A stretch of DNA of 64,000 nucleotides from Anaerolineae bacterium. Lineage in GTDB: Bacteria > Chloroflexota > Anaerolineae > JAADDB01. Position 1 is the stretch's first letter. Each line of letters starts with the position of its first letter. The stretch lies in assembly GCA_015490995.1 (NCBI GenBank), contig WFWT01000128.1, positions 1-64,000 on the forward strand. Reading direction: 5' to 3'. The position numbers and the translations under genes are program-made. A model generated the notes under the pieces. The model worked only from the letters and a program-made list of their open reading frames with translations. It did not search any database and had not been told where the DNA came from. Shown here piece after piece: positions 18,753-28,472 of the stretch.

Positions 18753-20464
18753 CAGAACGCCTCCAGGACACTGCGCCAAGCTCGTGTTGAGGTCAACAGG
18801 GGCCAATCCGGCCGTCGGGCCCGTACCCTATGGGCGAGCTCTACCAGAGGGGGGACGATAAGGGAAGCTTGAGCCAGACGGCGAGGATCGAGGAAAAGCG
18901 CTTCCACTGCCCCCTGGAAGAGCACACGACCTTGATGCATGAGCACCACCATGTGCGCGTACTCTGCTACCAGGCGCATGTCGTGAGTGATGAAGATAAC
19001 CGTACGACCTGCTGCGTGTAACCGGCGCATTTCATCCATCAATGCCAGCGCGGTGTCCCGGTCCTGACCAAGGGTGGGTTCATCCAGGATAAGGATGTCC
19101 GGTTCCACGATAAGGGCTGTGGCCACGCTCAGCCGTCGTTTCTCTCCCTGACTTAAGGAGAACGGATGGGCATCCGCCCGGGAGACCAAGCGCATCTTTT
19201 CCAGCATAGCGTCTACCCGGGCTTTAACGTCCGGTTCCGGTACACCTCGCACACGTAACCCAAAGGCCAACTCGTCGAAGACTGTGTCGGTCACAAACTG
19301 GTGTTCCGGGTTCTGAAAGACATACCCCACTCGACGCGTGACTTCCGTCAAAGGGAGGTGGTGAATATCGTGTCCGTCCAGAAAGACGGTGTTCGGTGGT
19401 GGGGGGAGAATCTTGGTCAAACACTTGGCCAGGGTGGTCTTGCCCGCGCCGTTGGTGCCCACAATGGCACAAAAGGTCCCGCGCGGCAACGTAAGGTGGA
19501 CATCGGTCAGCGCGGGCGCCTTGCCCCGTGAGTACGTGTAAGACAGCCCCTGCACGGTGAGGATAGGAGGGCTCGTGGGGCGCGGGGGTTGAGTGACAGG
19601 CGGCGGGGCGTGGGTGTTCAAGGCACGGATCACCTCAGCGGCAGCCTCCTCCACCGTGATGGGCAACGCCCCCTGGTTCACGACCTTGGTGTCGGCCAAG
19701 GCTTCCCATATCTGAGGCACCCAGATACCCATCTGTGTCAACCGGCGCACCGGATAACGACGTGTGAGCTCTCGAGGCGATGCTACGTCTATCACTTGCC
19801 CTCCACCGTCCAGGAGCACCACCCGATCTACCAAAGGCATAAGTTCGTCAACCTGTTGTTCGACGATGATCAGCGTCTTGCCCAGCTCTTCCTTTAATCG
19901 GGCCAACAAGTACCAAAACTCGCGGGCCGAAGCCGGGTCAAGGTTGGCGGTAGGGGTATCGAGAGCAAGAACGGGCGGGTCCATGGCCAGCGTCGCGGCC
20001 AGGACCACCTTTTGTTTCTCACCCCCTGAGAGGTGATCCAACCGGGCATGCGCTTTCTCCAGCAAGCCCACCTGACGCAAAGCCCACGCGACCCGCTCCT
20101 GCATGACAGGCCGAGGCGTACACAGGTTCTCCAGCCCGAAGGCGACCTCATCCTCCACGTACAGTGTGCAGAACTGGGCTTCCGGATCCTGGAAGACCAG
20201 CCCTACCTTTTCGGCCACTTGCGGGACGTCATGCTCGCGCGTGTCCAGCCCGTCTACCGTCACCCGACCGGAGAACGTTCCCGGCAAGCGTTGGGGTACA
20301 ATGCCGTTCAGGGTGAGCAGGAGGGTGCTCTTTCCGCAGCCGCTGGGACCCAGGATGAGCACGGCCTCCCCGCGCGCCACGCGAAACGAGACATTTTGCA
20401 GGACAGGACGGGCCATGCCTTCATAAGCAAAGGTTAAGCCTTCCACAACCACAATGTCCTGCAT
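18752..20464 (-). CDS. ECF transporter ATPase with two fused ABC domains (YkoD-like)
   Basis: Two Walker A motifs (GPSGCGKSTLL; GTNGAGKTTLA) and two signature motifs (LSGGEKQK; LSQGEKRR). Confidence 0.9.
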   Translation of the reverse strand: MQDIVVVEGLTFAYEGMARPVLQNVSFRVARGEAVLILGPSGCGKSTLLLTLNGIVPQRLPGTFSGRVTVDGLDTREHDVPQVAEKVGLVFQDPEAQFCTLYVEDEVAFGLENLCTPRPVMQERVAWALRQVGLLEKAHARLDHLSGGEKQKVVLAATLAMDPPVLALDTPTANLDPASAREFWYLLARLKEELGKTLIIVEQQVDELMPLVDRVVLLDGGGQVIDVASPRELTRRYPVRRLTQMGIWVPQIWEALADTKVVNQGALPITVEEAAAEVIRALNTHAPPPVTQPPRPTSPPILTVQGLSYTYSRGKAPALTDVHLTLPRGTFCAIVGTNGAGKTTLAKCLTKILPPPPNTVFLDGHDIHHLPLTEVTRRVGYVFQNPEHQFVTDTVFDELAFGLRVRGVPEPDVKARVDAMLEKMRLVSRADAHPFSLSQGEKRRLSVATALIVEPDILILDEPTLGQDRDTALALMDEMRRLHAAGRTVIFITHDMRLVAEYAHMVVLMHQGRVLFQGAVEALFLDPRRLAQASLIVPPLVELAHRVRARRPDWPLLTSTRAWRSVLEAF

Positions 20465-20471
20465 GTTCCCC

Positions 20472-21062
20472 TCACCGCACTTCCTTGCCCAGGGGGAAGG
20501 CGCTTAACAGCCCCGTGCGGGCCACGGCGTCCGATACCCATTTGGCCACCCCGCCACCCAGGACCGCGCCACTGCCAAAGTAGCCCAACCAGAGAATGGC
20601 CTGCAGCGGAATGGCCAAGGTCTGATAGTCGTAGAGAATGTAGTCCATGATCAGGGCAGGAACGGCTGCCGCCGCACCGGCCAACATGAGGACCGGAAGA
20701 TCCCACCGTTGGTAACGGAAGAGGGCGAAAACGAGCTCACTGGCCAAACCCTGGGTCGCGCCGTAATACGTCAGCAGCGTGCCATAGGGACTCCCGGTGA
20801 GAAATTCCACGTGGGCAGCGATAAACTCGCCCAGAAAGGCCACTCCGGGCTTGCGAATAATGTAGGGTGGAATTAACCCCCCAAGGAACCAGGCCCCATA
20901 CAGGAAGGACGCGCCGATGGGCCCCAGAAGCGCGGTTGCGGCCGGATAGACAAAAGCGGACCAGAAGCCAAACCACACACCGATCACCACGGCCAAACCC
21001 GCGGTGAGCACCAAGTCTGCCGCGTTCAGGTTGCTCAGAAAGCCGCCTCGCTGCCGGGTCAT
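20472..21062 (-). CDS. ykoE: ECF transporter S component, YkoE family (thiamin/HMP)
   Basis: LVLTAGLAVVIGVWFGFWSAFVYPAATALLGPIGASFLYGAWFLGGLIPPYIIRKPGVAFLGEFIAAHVEFLTGSPYG; adjacent to YkoD/YkoC homologs. Confidence 0.85.
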   Translation of the reverse strand: MTRQRGGFLSNLNAADLVLTAGLAVVIGVWFGFWSAFVYPAATALLGPIGASFLYGAWFLGGLIPPYIIRKPGVAFLGEFIAAHVEFLTGSPYGTLLTYYGATQGLASELVFALFRYQRWDLPVLMLAGAAAAVPALIMDYILYDYQTLAIPLQAILWLGYFGSGAVLGGGVAKWVSDAVARTGLLSAFPLGKEVR

Positions 21063-21265
21063 GATGGTTACCTCCTTACCGGTAAGTTTTCCCGTGTCCA
21101 ACCGGCCTCAACAGGTACGTGTAGGTCGCACCTGCCATGTGTGGGGAAGAGAAATGAGCCGTCCCACAGGCAAGTAGGGCCATGGGGTGAAGCCTCGCAC
21201 AGGTGACGTAGAGGAACACCGTGGGCCATGCGGCGGGCCACAGAACCAGGCCACCAGCCAGGGGT

Positions 21266-21301
21266 GGAAAACAAAACACCGCCCAGCGCTGGGCGGTGTT
21301 T
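21266..21301 (-). terminator. Intrinsic terminator downstream of the TPP aptamer (expression platform)
   Basis: 28-bp perfect palindrome AAACACCGCCCAGCGCTGGGCGGTGTTT (21274-21301), followed on the minus strand by TGTTTTCC. Confidence 0.8.
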
Positions 21302-21324
21302 GGGACGAATTCGTTGTTCACGAA

Positions 21325-21430
21325 TTCACCCGTTTCCCTGCGCTGGCATTACCCAGGTCAGGTTCAAAGGGTCGGTGGCGGATACGGCCACCCTCTCAGC
21401 CGGGCTCACCCCAGCTCCCCCACGGATGAA
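21325..21430 (-). promoter_or_regulatory. TPP riboswitch (THI element) controlling the ykoEDC-thi operon
   Basis: Minus strand: GGGGTGAGCCCGGCTGAGAGGGTGGCC...GACCCTTTGAACCTGACCTGGGTAATGCCAGCGCAGGGAAACGG; P1 UUCAUCCGU/ACGGGUGAA pairs. Contains CUGAGA, ACCUGA and GGGUAAUGCCAGCG core blocks. Confidence 0.95.
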
Positions 21431-21733
21431 CCTGATGCTATTCAGTTGTAGACACTTACATTATGCGAAACAAGGGGATACGGTGTCAAGTCCACACGCT
21501 GTCTGCGCCCGGCGAACCGGACCGCCGCGCCGTCGGCCGGTCCGGGGTGGCCACCGCCCCCGCACGCTCGGTAGACCCGGGGTGGACTTTTTTCCTATTG
21601 ACAAGTTGAACGGATACGTGTACCTTATCACCTAAAGCACATAGGTCTTGCTCCCGACGACAGACTTGGCACGCACCGATACGTCCCTCCTCCCTTCCTG
21701 TTCCCGCACGTATGATAGCGGGGGGCGTATGTG

Positions 21734-21762
21734 TTTCGGACCGAAATGCGCGGGCCGCGCAT
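21734..21762. repeat. Two adjacent odd-centred palindromes upstream of the sensor kinase
   Basis: TTTCGG-A-CCGAAA (21734-21746) and ATGCGCGG-G-CCGCGCAT (21746-21762). Confidence 0.5.
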
Positions 21763-21806
21763 GTTAATGGGCGTGTTGGGCGCAATGTGACGGGCACGAT
21801 GAAACG

Positions 21807-24800
21807 ATGGAGACACACGTTCTTCTGCTTGCTCTTGTCCTGATTACTGCCCTGGGAGCCCTCAAAGGGTTGTGGCGCTACCGGCACATCGCCGCCGGCC
21901 GGTGGATGCTGGTGCTCTTTGGGTGGGGTGCCCTGTACATAGCAGCCCTTTTGCTGGAAATGGTCGTCCCCTCCATCGACGCGAAAGACCTTCTAATGTA
22001 CGTCCAAGCCATTGCCCTCACCTGGGCCCCCCTCTCCATGTTGGCCATGGCCGTGCGCATGGGTGGCACGCCACTGCGTCGCCTGTACTTACTCTGGAGC
22101 ATTCCCATTCTGAGCACGCTCATAGTGCTCACCAACCCATGGCACCGCTGGATGTGGATTGACCGACAAATTGTGGCGGAGGTGAACATCCTCAAAGGCG
22201 TTTATGGTCCCTGGTTCTGGATTAACGCGTTGTACATCTTCGGCACCTTCATCGCGGGTATCTTTTACCTTCTGCGGTTGCGTGAGTTTCTACCCAAAGT
22301 GCAGCAAAACCAAGTTCTTCACTTTCTCCTTGGACTGGCCTTCATCGTGCTCGGTTCCTTTACCGTTGTAGAGGGGGTCTCCATCGTCGGTGGGCTGTTA
22401 CTCAATTACACAGGCGCGCTCCTCATTAATCTCTCCGTGATCTGGTGGACATGGTACCGGCGAGATGTGCCGTACTTCGTGGCCTTTCCGGTGGTGGACC
22501 GCAGCCATTTGGTGGAAGCCCTTCCCCACGGCACACTGGTGCTGGGGCCGCATGGCCATGTGGTGGATGTGAACTCCTCGATGGCCGCGCTGCTGGAACA
22601 CCGACGAGACGCCTTGGTTGGACGTCCGTTCGACGAGGTGCTTGCAGGGTGGCCCGAACTGCTGACCTTCTGTCAGGAGGTCTTAACCTCACCTGCGGTG
22701 CGCATTCAGGATATCCCCCGAGACGATCGCGTGTATGAGGTGCGCAGTGTGCCCATCGGCATGCCCGGCGAACAGCGCTTAGGCCACGTGTTGACGGTCT
22801 CCGACGTGACAGAGCGGGAGAACTTACGCCAGGAGATCGCCCGTCGGGCCGGGCACTTCAAAATGCTTTACCGGCTCAGCGAACGGTTAGTACCCCTGTT
22901 GGACGTGGAAACCATCTGTGAAGAGGTGGTAAAAGCGGTAGCCACGGGCATTGGCTACCGTTACGTGGGCATCCTCCTGCTCGACGAACAGACCGGCGAG
23001 CGAGTGCTCATGGCGTCTAACCTGCGTCACCCGAAAGGGTGGCGTCTGAGGCCGGGCGAAGGGCTGAGTGAGTTGGCCCTCACGGAGGGGCGCCTGCGTT
23101 ACACGCCCGACGTGTCCCAGGAACCCCGGTATGTGCCGGGGTTGGGGCACGGTTCAGAGGTGGATGTGCCCTTGTTTGTCCAAGGCCGGCCACGCGGAGT
23201 GCTGGTGGTAGAGCAAGAAGAGCCCCACGCCTTTGACACCCACGACCTCGCCACCCTTTCCACCGTAGGCCACCTGGTAGGTCAGGCCCTGGAGCGGGCA
23301 TATCTCTTCCGGGCCACGCACCAGCAAAGCGAACGGCTGCACCTCCTCCAACATGTTCTCACCCAGCTGAACGCAGATCCCCGCATTGACACCAGCTTTC
23401 CTGCCATTGTGCCGTATTTGAAGCGTTTAACCGGCGCAGCGCGCGTAAGCCTGGCCTTACTGGCGCCTGATGGACAGTCTTTCACTATGATGGCCCTGGA
23501 CGCCACGGATGACACCCTGCCACCGGGTACCACTTTACCGCTAAAGGCCACCAGTGCCGCGCCCGATGTGCTTGCCGGGCGCATCCACGTTACTCGGGAC
23601 CTGGCCAAAGAGGCAGACCACCCCGGCGAACAAGCCCTCCTTGCCGCGGGATATCGCTCCCGGGTCAACGTGCCCATGCACATGGAGAGTCGTGTTATCG
23701 GCGCTTTGAATCTCGTGTGGAAGGAACCCAATGCCTGCCCGGAAGACCTGTTTCCCCTCCTGCAACAGGTAGCCGACGCCATGGCTATGGCGTACGAGCG
23801 CAGTCGCCTGCTGGAAGAGGCCACCCGGCAAGCCGAAGAGCTCAGCATTGTGTACGACATCAGTCTGACCTTGAGCACCGTGCGCAGCTTGCGCGAACTG
23901 TTGCACCGCCTGGTACAAAACCTGGAACACCTCTGCTCCCCCGATGCCATTGGCGTCTTTCGCTACACCCCTGAAGAGGACACCCTCGAGGTGCTTTTGG
24001 CCGTGGAGGACGGGCAACCCCTCTCCCAACTGATCGGTCGGACGCTGCCCACCACGGAGGCCGGGCTGACCGGATGGGTCGCCCGTACCCGACAGTGCTT
24101 GCGGGTCGGGGATATTACCCGGGATCCAACGCCGGTGCCGCCACGGCGTGTCAGTGATCCGCCCACCCGCGCGTGGATGGGGATTCCGCTCGTACTGGGC
24201 GAACGCCTGGTGGGGGTCATGACCGTCCAGGCCCACACCGCGAACGTATTTTCCCTACACCACCAACGCCTCCTGGAAACCCTCGCCCCCTCCATTGCCC
24301 TCGCCTTGGAAAACGCCCGCCTGTACGAAGCCGAACAGGCCGCGCGGCAACGCACCGAGCGGTTGTTCCAGGCAGCTCAGGCCCTCAGTGCTACCCTGGA
24401 CCTGCAAGAGGTCTTCCGGCGCATCCTCAGCGAGCTGCGCAAAGTCGTCCCGTACGACAGCGCCTCGGTCCAGGAACTGCAGGGAAACCGGTTGGTCATC
24501 ATCGGCGGTCATGGGTTTCCCAACCTAGAGCGCATCGTGGGCCTCTCCTTTGCCATCGATGATCCTTCCAGCCCCAACGGCGAAGTGGTGCGCACCCGCA
24601 AACCCCGCATTATCACCAACGCCCAGGAGCAATTTGCCAAGTTCCGGGAGGAGCCCCACGCGCCGGCAGGCATCCGTTCCTGGTTGGGCGTGCCCATGCT
24701 CTACGGCGATCGCATCATCGGCATGATCACCCTGGATAAGCGGGATCCCGACTTCTACACACCGGAACACGCACGGGTAGCCCAGGCTTTCGCCCAGCAA

Positions 24801-26333
24801 GCGGCCATTGCCATTGTCAACGCCAAACTGTTCGAAACCACACGTCAACAAGCCGCCCGCCTGGAGCACATCCTGAACACTATGCCGGAAGGCGTATTGC
24901 TCCTGGACACCGACCGCCGGATTGTGATGGCCAACCCGCGCGCCCTGGAATGGCTGGACGTCCTGGGAGTGAAGCCAGAGGAACCGGTCCACGCCCTGGG
25001 CAACATCCCCCTCGAGACCTTTCTGGCCGCGGAAACCCGCGACGTGTGGCGCACCGTTCAGGTGGACGCGCAGCCCCCACGGTATTTCGAGATCACGTGC
25101 CAGCCCTTAGGCACAGATGACGTGCCTGCAGGCTGGTTGTTCCTCCTGCGCGATGTGACCCGGGAACGGGAGATCGAGATGCGCGCCCGGCAGCACGAAC
25201 ACCTGGCCGCGCTGGGCCGCCTGGCGGCGGGCATTGCCCACGACTTCAACAACATCCTCCAGGGAATTACAGGGTTCACCCGTATCCTCGCCCGACGAGA
25301 GGACCTGCCCCCCGAGGTGCGAGAGCGCCTTACCCAGATGCTCACCTCCGGCGAACGCGGTGTGCGCCTGGTGCGTCAAATGTTGGACTTCAGCCGGGCT
25401 AGCACGTCCCGCCCTCAAAAGTCCGACTTGCGAGATATCGTGCAGGATACCATGGACTGGTTGCGCGATGCCCTCCCCCACACCATCGAAGTGACCGTAC
25501 GCCTGAGCGCACACCCCTGTCCCGTGTTTGTGGATCCGGTCCAAATGGAACAGGTGCTCACCAACTTGGTTGTTAACGCCCGCGACGCCCTGGCCGACAC
25601 GGGGGGACGCCTGACGGTTGAGGTGGACAGCATCACCTTCACCACCCGAGACGAACTCCCCTCGCCAGACCTGGCGCCGGGCGCATGGGCCTTTTTACGT
25701 GTCAGCGATACCGGCACCGGTATTCCGCCCGACGTGTTGCCTCACATCTTTGAACCCTTCTTCACTACCAAAGATGTGGACCACGGCGTGGGGCTGGGAC
25801 TGGCCCAGGTGTACGGTATCGTACGACAACACAACGGCATCGTCACCGTGGACACCACCGTAGGCCGGGGCACGAGCTTCACGGTTTATCTTCCCTTGCT
25901 GGTAGAGGAAGGCCAAGAACATACCCTTGCCCTCTCGGTACAACCTGTGCTCTTCATCTGGTCGCAACAGCCTGACGTGGCACACCTGCTTCAGGAATGG
26001 GCTCGGGCCCTCACCTGGTTGCCCTTGCGGGTTTCCACCTTCGCCGAACTGGTACAGTGGATGGGGTATCTCACCCGCCGACAGGGAACCCTGCTGGTCG
26101 ATCTCACCTCCCCCGAGGTGGCCCAGGAGTACGAACAACTCAAAGAGACCATCCCTCGCTCATGTCCGCTCCCGCGCATCGCCCTTGTCCCTCGCACCAG
26201 TGGCCAAAATCGACAAGCAGATGGTTCTTTTGTACACTATTTGTTCTGGCCTTCCACCATGGACCAGCTCTGGCGGGTGTTGTCGGAACTCGTTTCACCT
26301 TCGGACTCGGAGATGGCCTATGAGCGGAAGTAA
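21807..26333 (+). CDS. Giant sensor histidine kinase: N-terminal 7TM, PAS, about 4 GAF, PAS, HisKA/HATPase, degenerate receiver
   Basis: 1508 aa. Seven-TM sensor-like N-terminus; repeated GAF blocks (e.g. DVPLFVQGRPRGVLVVEQ, GIPLVLGERLVGVMTVQA, GVPMLYGDRIIGMITLDK); H-box AAGIAHDFNNILQGITG; N/G boxes NLVVNARDAL, DTGTGIPPDVLPHIFEPFFTTK. Confidence 0.88.
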   Translation: METHVLLLALVLITALGALKGLWRYRHIAAGRWMLVLFGWGALYIAALLLEMVVPSIDAKDLLMYVQAIALTWAPLSMLAMAVRMGGTPLRRLYLLWSIPILSTLIVLTNPWHRWMWIDRQIVAEVNILKGVYGPWFWINALYIFGTFIAGIFYLLRLREFLPKVQQNQVLHFLLGLAFIVLGSFTVVEGVSIVGGLLLNYTGALLINLSVIWWTWYRRDVPYFVAFPVVDRSHLVEALPHGTLVLGPHGHVVDVNSSMAALLEHRRDALVGRPFDEVLAGWPELLTFCQEVLTSPAVRIQDIPRDDRVYEVRSVPIGMPGEQRLGHVLTVSDVTERENLRQEIARRAGHFKMLYRLSERLVPLLDVETICEEVVKAVATGIGYRYVGILLLDEQTGERVLMASNLRHPKGWRLRPGEGLSELALTEGRLRYTPDVSQEPRYVPGLGHGSEVDVPLFVQGRPRGVLVVEQEEPHAFDTHDLATLSTVGHLVGQALERAYLFRATHQQSERLHLLQHVLTQLNADPRIDTSFPAIVPYLKRLTGAARVSLALLAPDGQSFTMMALDATDDTLPPGTTLPLKATSAAPDVLAGRIHVTRDLAKEADHPGEQALLAAGYRSRVNVPMHMESRVIGALNLVWKEPNACPEDLFPLLQQVADAMAMAYERSRLLEEATRQAEELSIVYDISLTLSTVRSLRELLHRLVQNLEHLCSPDAIGVFRYTPEEDTLEVLLAVEDGQPLSQLIGRTLPTTEAGLTGWVARTRQCLRVGDITRDPTPVPPRRVSDPPTRAWMGIPLVLGERLVGVMTVQAHTANVFSLHHQRLLETLAPSIALALENARLYEAEQAARQRTERLFQAAQALSATLDLQEVFRRILSELRKVVPYDSASVQELQGNRLVIIGGHGFPNLERIVGLSFAIDDPSSPNGEVVRTRKPRIITNAQEQFAKFREEPHAPAGIRSWLGVPMLYGDRIIGMITLDKRDPDFYTPEHARVAQAFAQQAAIAIVNAKLFETTRQQAARLEHILNTMPEGVLLLDTDRRIVMANPRALEWLDVLGVKPEEPVHALGNIPLETFLAAETRDVWRTVQVDAQPPRYFEITCQPLGTDDVPAGWLFLLRDVTREREIEMRARQHEHLAALGRLAAGIAHDFNNILQGITGFTRILARREDLPPEVRERLTQMLTSGERGVRLVRQMLDFSRASTSRPQKSDLRDIVQDTMDWLRDALPHTIEVTVRLSAHPCPVFVDPVQMEQVLTNLVVNARDALADTGGRLTVEVDSITFTTRDELPSPDLAPGAWAFLRVSDTGTGIPPDVLPHIFEPFFTTKDVDHGVGLGLAQVYGIVRQHNGIVTVDTTVGRGTSFTVYLPLLVEEGQEHTLALSVQPVLFIWSQQPDVAHLLQEWARALTWLPLRVSTFAELVQWMGYLTRRQGTLLVDLTSPEVAQEYEQLKETIPRSCPLPRIALVPRTSGQNRQADGSFVHYLFWPSTMDQLWRVLSELVSPSDSEMAYERK

Positions 26334-26340
26334 GGACTCC

Positions 26341-28050
26341 ATGCGACCGCCGCCCCCTATCGTTCTGGTGGTGGATGACGAGATGCTGGTGCGGGATCTG
26401 TACCGCACCTGGTTGGAGAACGCGGGGTATCGGGTGCTGGTGGCCACCAACGCCCAGGAGGCACAGGAAATCCTGCGCAAACAACCGGTAGACGTGCTGG
26501 TGAGCGACATCCGCATGGCCCAACAGACGGGGATTGACTTGCTGGCATGGGCTCGCGAGCACGATCCGGACCTGCCCGTCATTCTGGTCACCGGGTATCC
26601 GGCTGTCGACTCCGCGGTGGCGGCCCTCCGCCTGCAGGCCTACGATTATCTGGTCAAACCGGTGGAGGAAGAGACGCTGCTGCACACCGTTCACCGGGCT
26701 ACGGAGTACCGACGCTTGCAACAGGAACGGCGCCGGCTGGAGGATGAAAACCGACGATACCAGGAACACTTGGAGACCCTGGTCAATGAACGCACGGCTG
26801 CGCTAACCCATCGCACCCGCCAGCTCCTCTTGCTTCATCGGGTAGCGCGGGAAATCGGTCACCTGGAAGATGAAGCCACGTTCTTTCAACGGGTCGTTCA
26901 GCTCACCCAGGAAACCTTTAACTACATGACCGTTTCCATCTACACCCCGGACCCCACCGAGACACAGTTGGAATTGCGGGCCCTTCACACCCGGGTCACC
27001 CCTAACATCCCCGAACCGGGCAGCTACGTCCAGCCGGTCAGTGAAGGGTTGTTAGGTTTGGCCTTCCGTCAGCGACGGCCCATCATCGCTAACGATGTTA
27101 CCCAGTGGCCGGAATTCAAGGCCATTCCCGGGCTCTCCATCCGCGCGGAAGCTGTGATTCCCATCGTGTGGGAAGGCAAAGTGGTCGCCTTGCTCAACGT
27201 CAACGAAGGACGAGTAAACGCGTTTGACGAGACGGATGAAATCGTCCTCAACACGCTGGCGGACTACATCCGCATCACCCTGGCGAACATTCGTATGTAC
27301 CAGCAAGTACGAGAAGCTTTGCAAGCGCGTGAGGAAATGCTGAACAACGTCTCCCACGAACTCCGTACCCCCTTGACCATTATCCGCGGGTACGCGGAAC
27401 TCCTGCTGGAACAGGAAGAACTCCTGAACCCCGACGAGATCCGCGCCATGGCCCGCACGATCCTGGACCAGACCCGTCTTCTGGCACATCAGGTGGAACA
27501 ACTGGTGGCTATGCGACGTATCCAACGCGAGGAACTGGTCTTGGAACGGATGCCCTACACCGACTGGCTGTACCACGCGGTCACCCCGTGGCGTCAGGTC
27601 ATGGCCGAAGCCGACCTCAAGCTGGAGCTGGACATCCCCAAAGATCTGGGGTACATCCGGGGGCACCCGGAGCACCTAACACGGGTCATTCACAATTTGC
27701 TGGACAACGCCCGTAAGTTCAGCCCTGCGGGAGGAACCGTTCGCGTAAAAGCTTGGCGTGAGGGCCGCTGGGTGTACACCGCGGTGGCAGACGAAGGGAT
27801 CGGCATTCCCCCCGAGAAGTTGCCCCGCATTTTCGAGCCCTTTTATCAGGTGGAAGGCGGCACGACCCGCCGATTTGGAGGGATGGGGCTAGGGCTGGCC
27901 CTGGTGCACGAGATCATCACCCGCCACGGGGGAGAGGTATGGGCCGAAAGCCCCGGCGTGGGCAAGGGAGTTACCGTGACCTTCCGGTTACCCGCCGTTC
28001 CCCCACCGACCCTCACGTCCACCAATCACACCGAGCGCCAGGAAGCCTGA
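26341..28050 (+). CDS. Hybrid sensor kinase: receiver-GAF-HisKA-HATPase
   Basis: VLVVDDEMLVRDLYRTWLENAGY, VSDIRMAQQTGIDLL, YDYLVKPVEEETL; GAF; NNVSHELRTPLTIIRGYAELLLEQ; FEPFYQVEGGTTRRFGGMGLGLALVHEI. Start 26341 (or 26320); the ORF track opens far upstream inside the preceding gene. Confidence 0.88.
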   Translation: MRPPPPIVLVVDDEMLVRDLYRTWLENAGYRVLVATNAQEAQEILRKQPVDVLVSDIRMAQQTGIDLLAWAREHDPDLPVILVTGYPAVDSAVAALRLQAYDYLVKPVEEETLLHTVHRATEYRRLQQERRRLEDENRRYQEHLETLVNERTAALTHRTRQLLLLHRVAREIGHLEDEATFFQRVVQLTQETFNYMTVSIYTPDPTETQLELRALHTRVTPNIPEPGSYVQPVSEGLLGLAFRQRRPIIANDVTQWPEFKAIPGLSIRAEAVIPIVWEGKVVALLNVNEGRVNAFDETDEIVLNTLADYIRITLANIRMYQQVREALQAREEMLNNVSHELRTPLTIIRGYAELLLEQEELLNPDEIRAMARTILDQTRLLAHQVEQLVAMRRIQREELVLERMPYTDWLYHAVTPWRQVMAEADLKLELDIPKDLGYIRGHPEHLTRVIHNLLDNARKFSPAGGTVRVKAWREGRWVYTAVADEGIGIPPEKLPRIFEPFYQVEGGTTRRFGGMGLGLALVHEIITRHGGEVWAESPGVGKGVTVTFRLPAVPPPTLTSTNHTERQEA

Positions 28051-28052
28051 GA

Positions 28053-28472
28053 TCACTCGCCGATGATCTTGACCAACACCCGCTTGGGCCGCTGGCCGTC
28101 AAATTCGCCGTAGAAGATCTGCTCCCAAGGCCCAAAATCCAACCGCCCGTTGGTAATGGCCACCACCACTTCGCGCCCCATGATCTGTCGCTTCAGGTGA
28201 GCATCTGCGTTGTCCTCACCGGTGAGATTATGCCGGTAACGGGAAATAGGCTCGTGCGGAGCTAACTCCTCCAACCATTCCCTGAAATCCTCGTGTAAGC
28301 CGGATTCGTCATCGTTGATGAACACAGAGGCGGTAATGTGCATCGCGTTGACCAACACCAAACCCTCCTTAACACCGCTCTCCCGCACGCATTCTTCCAC
28401 CAGCGGGGTAATGTTAATAAAAGCTACCCGTGTAGGGGTGTTAAACCACAGCTCCTTCCGGTACGTTTTCAT
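28053..28472 (-). CDS. yjbQ: YjbQ family protein (UPF0047; secondary thiamin-phosphate synthase activity reported for the family)
   Basis: [34 protein letters not shown] ... [51 protein letters not shown]. Confidence 0.9.
   Translation of the reverse strand: MKTYRKELWFNTPTRVAFINITPLVEECVRESGVKEGLVLVNAMHITASVFINDDESGLHEDFREWLEELAPHEPISRYRHNLTGEDNADAHLKRQIMGREVVVAITNGRLDFGPWEQIFYGEFDGQRPKRVLVKIIGE

Noticed and set aside
17908-18771. N-terminal extension of the 792-aa ORF (16393-18771)
   Set aside because: It is an out-of-frame reading of the ECF T-component gene; the real ThiE start has its own RBS near 17907.
25927-26319. N-terminal extension of the 707-aa kinase ORF
   Set aside because: Out-of-frame reading of the 3' end of the 1508-aa kinase gene; real start is 26320 or 26341.
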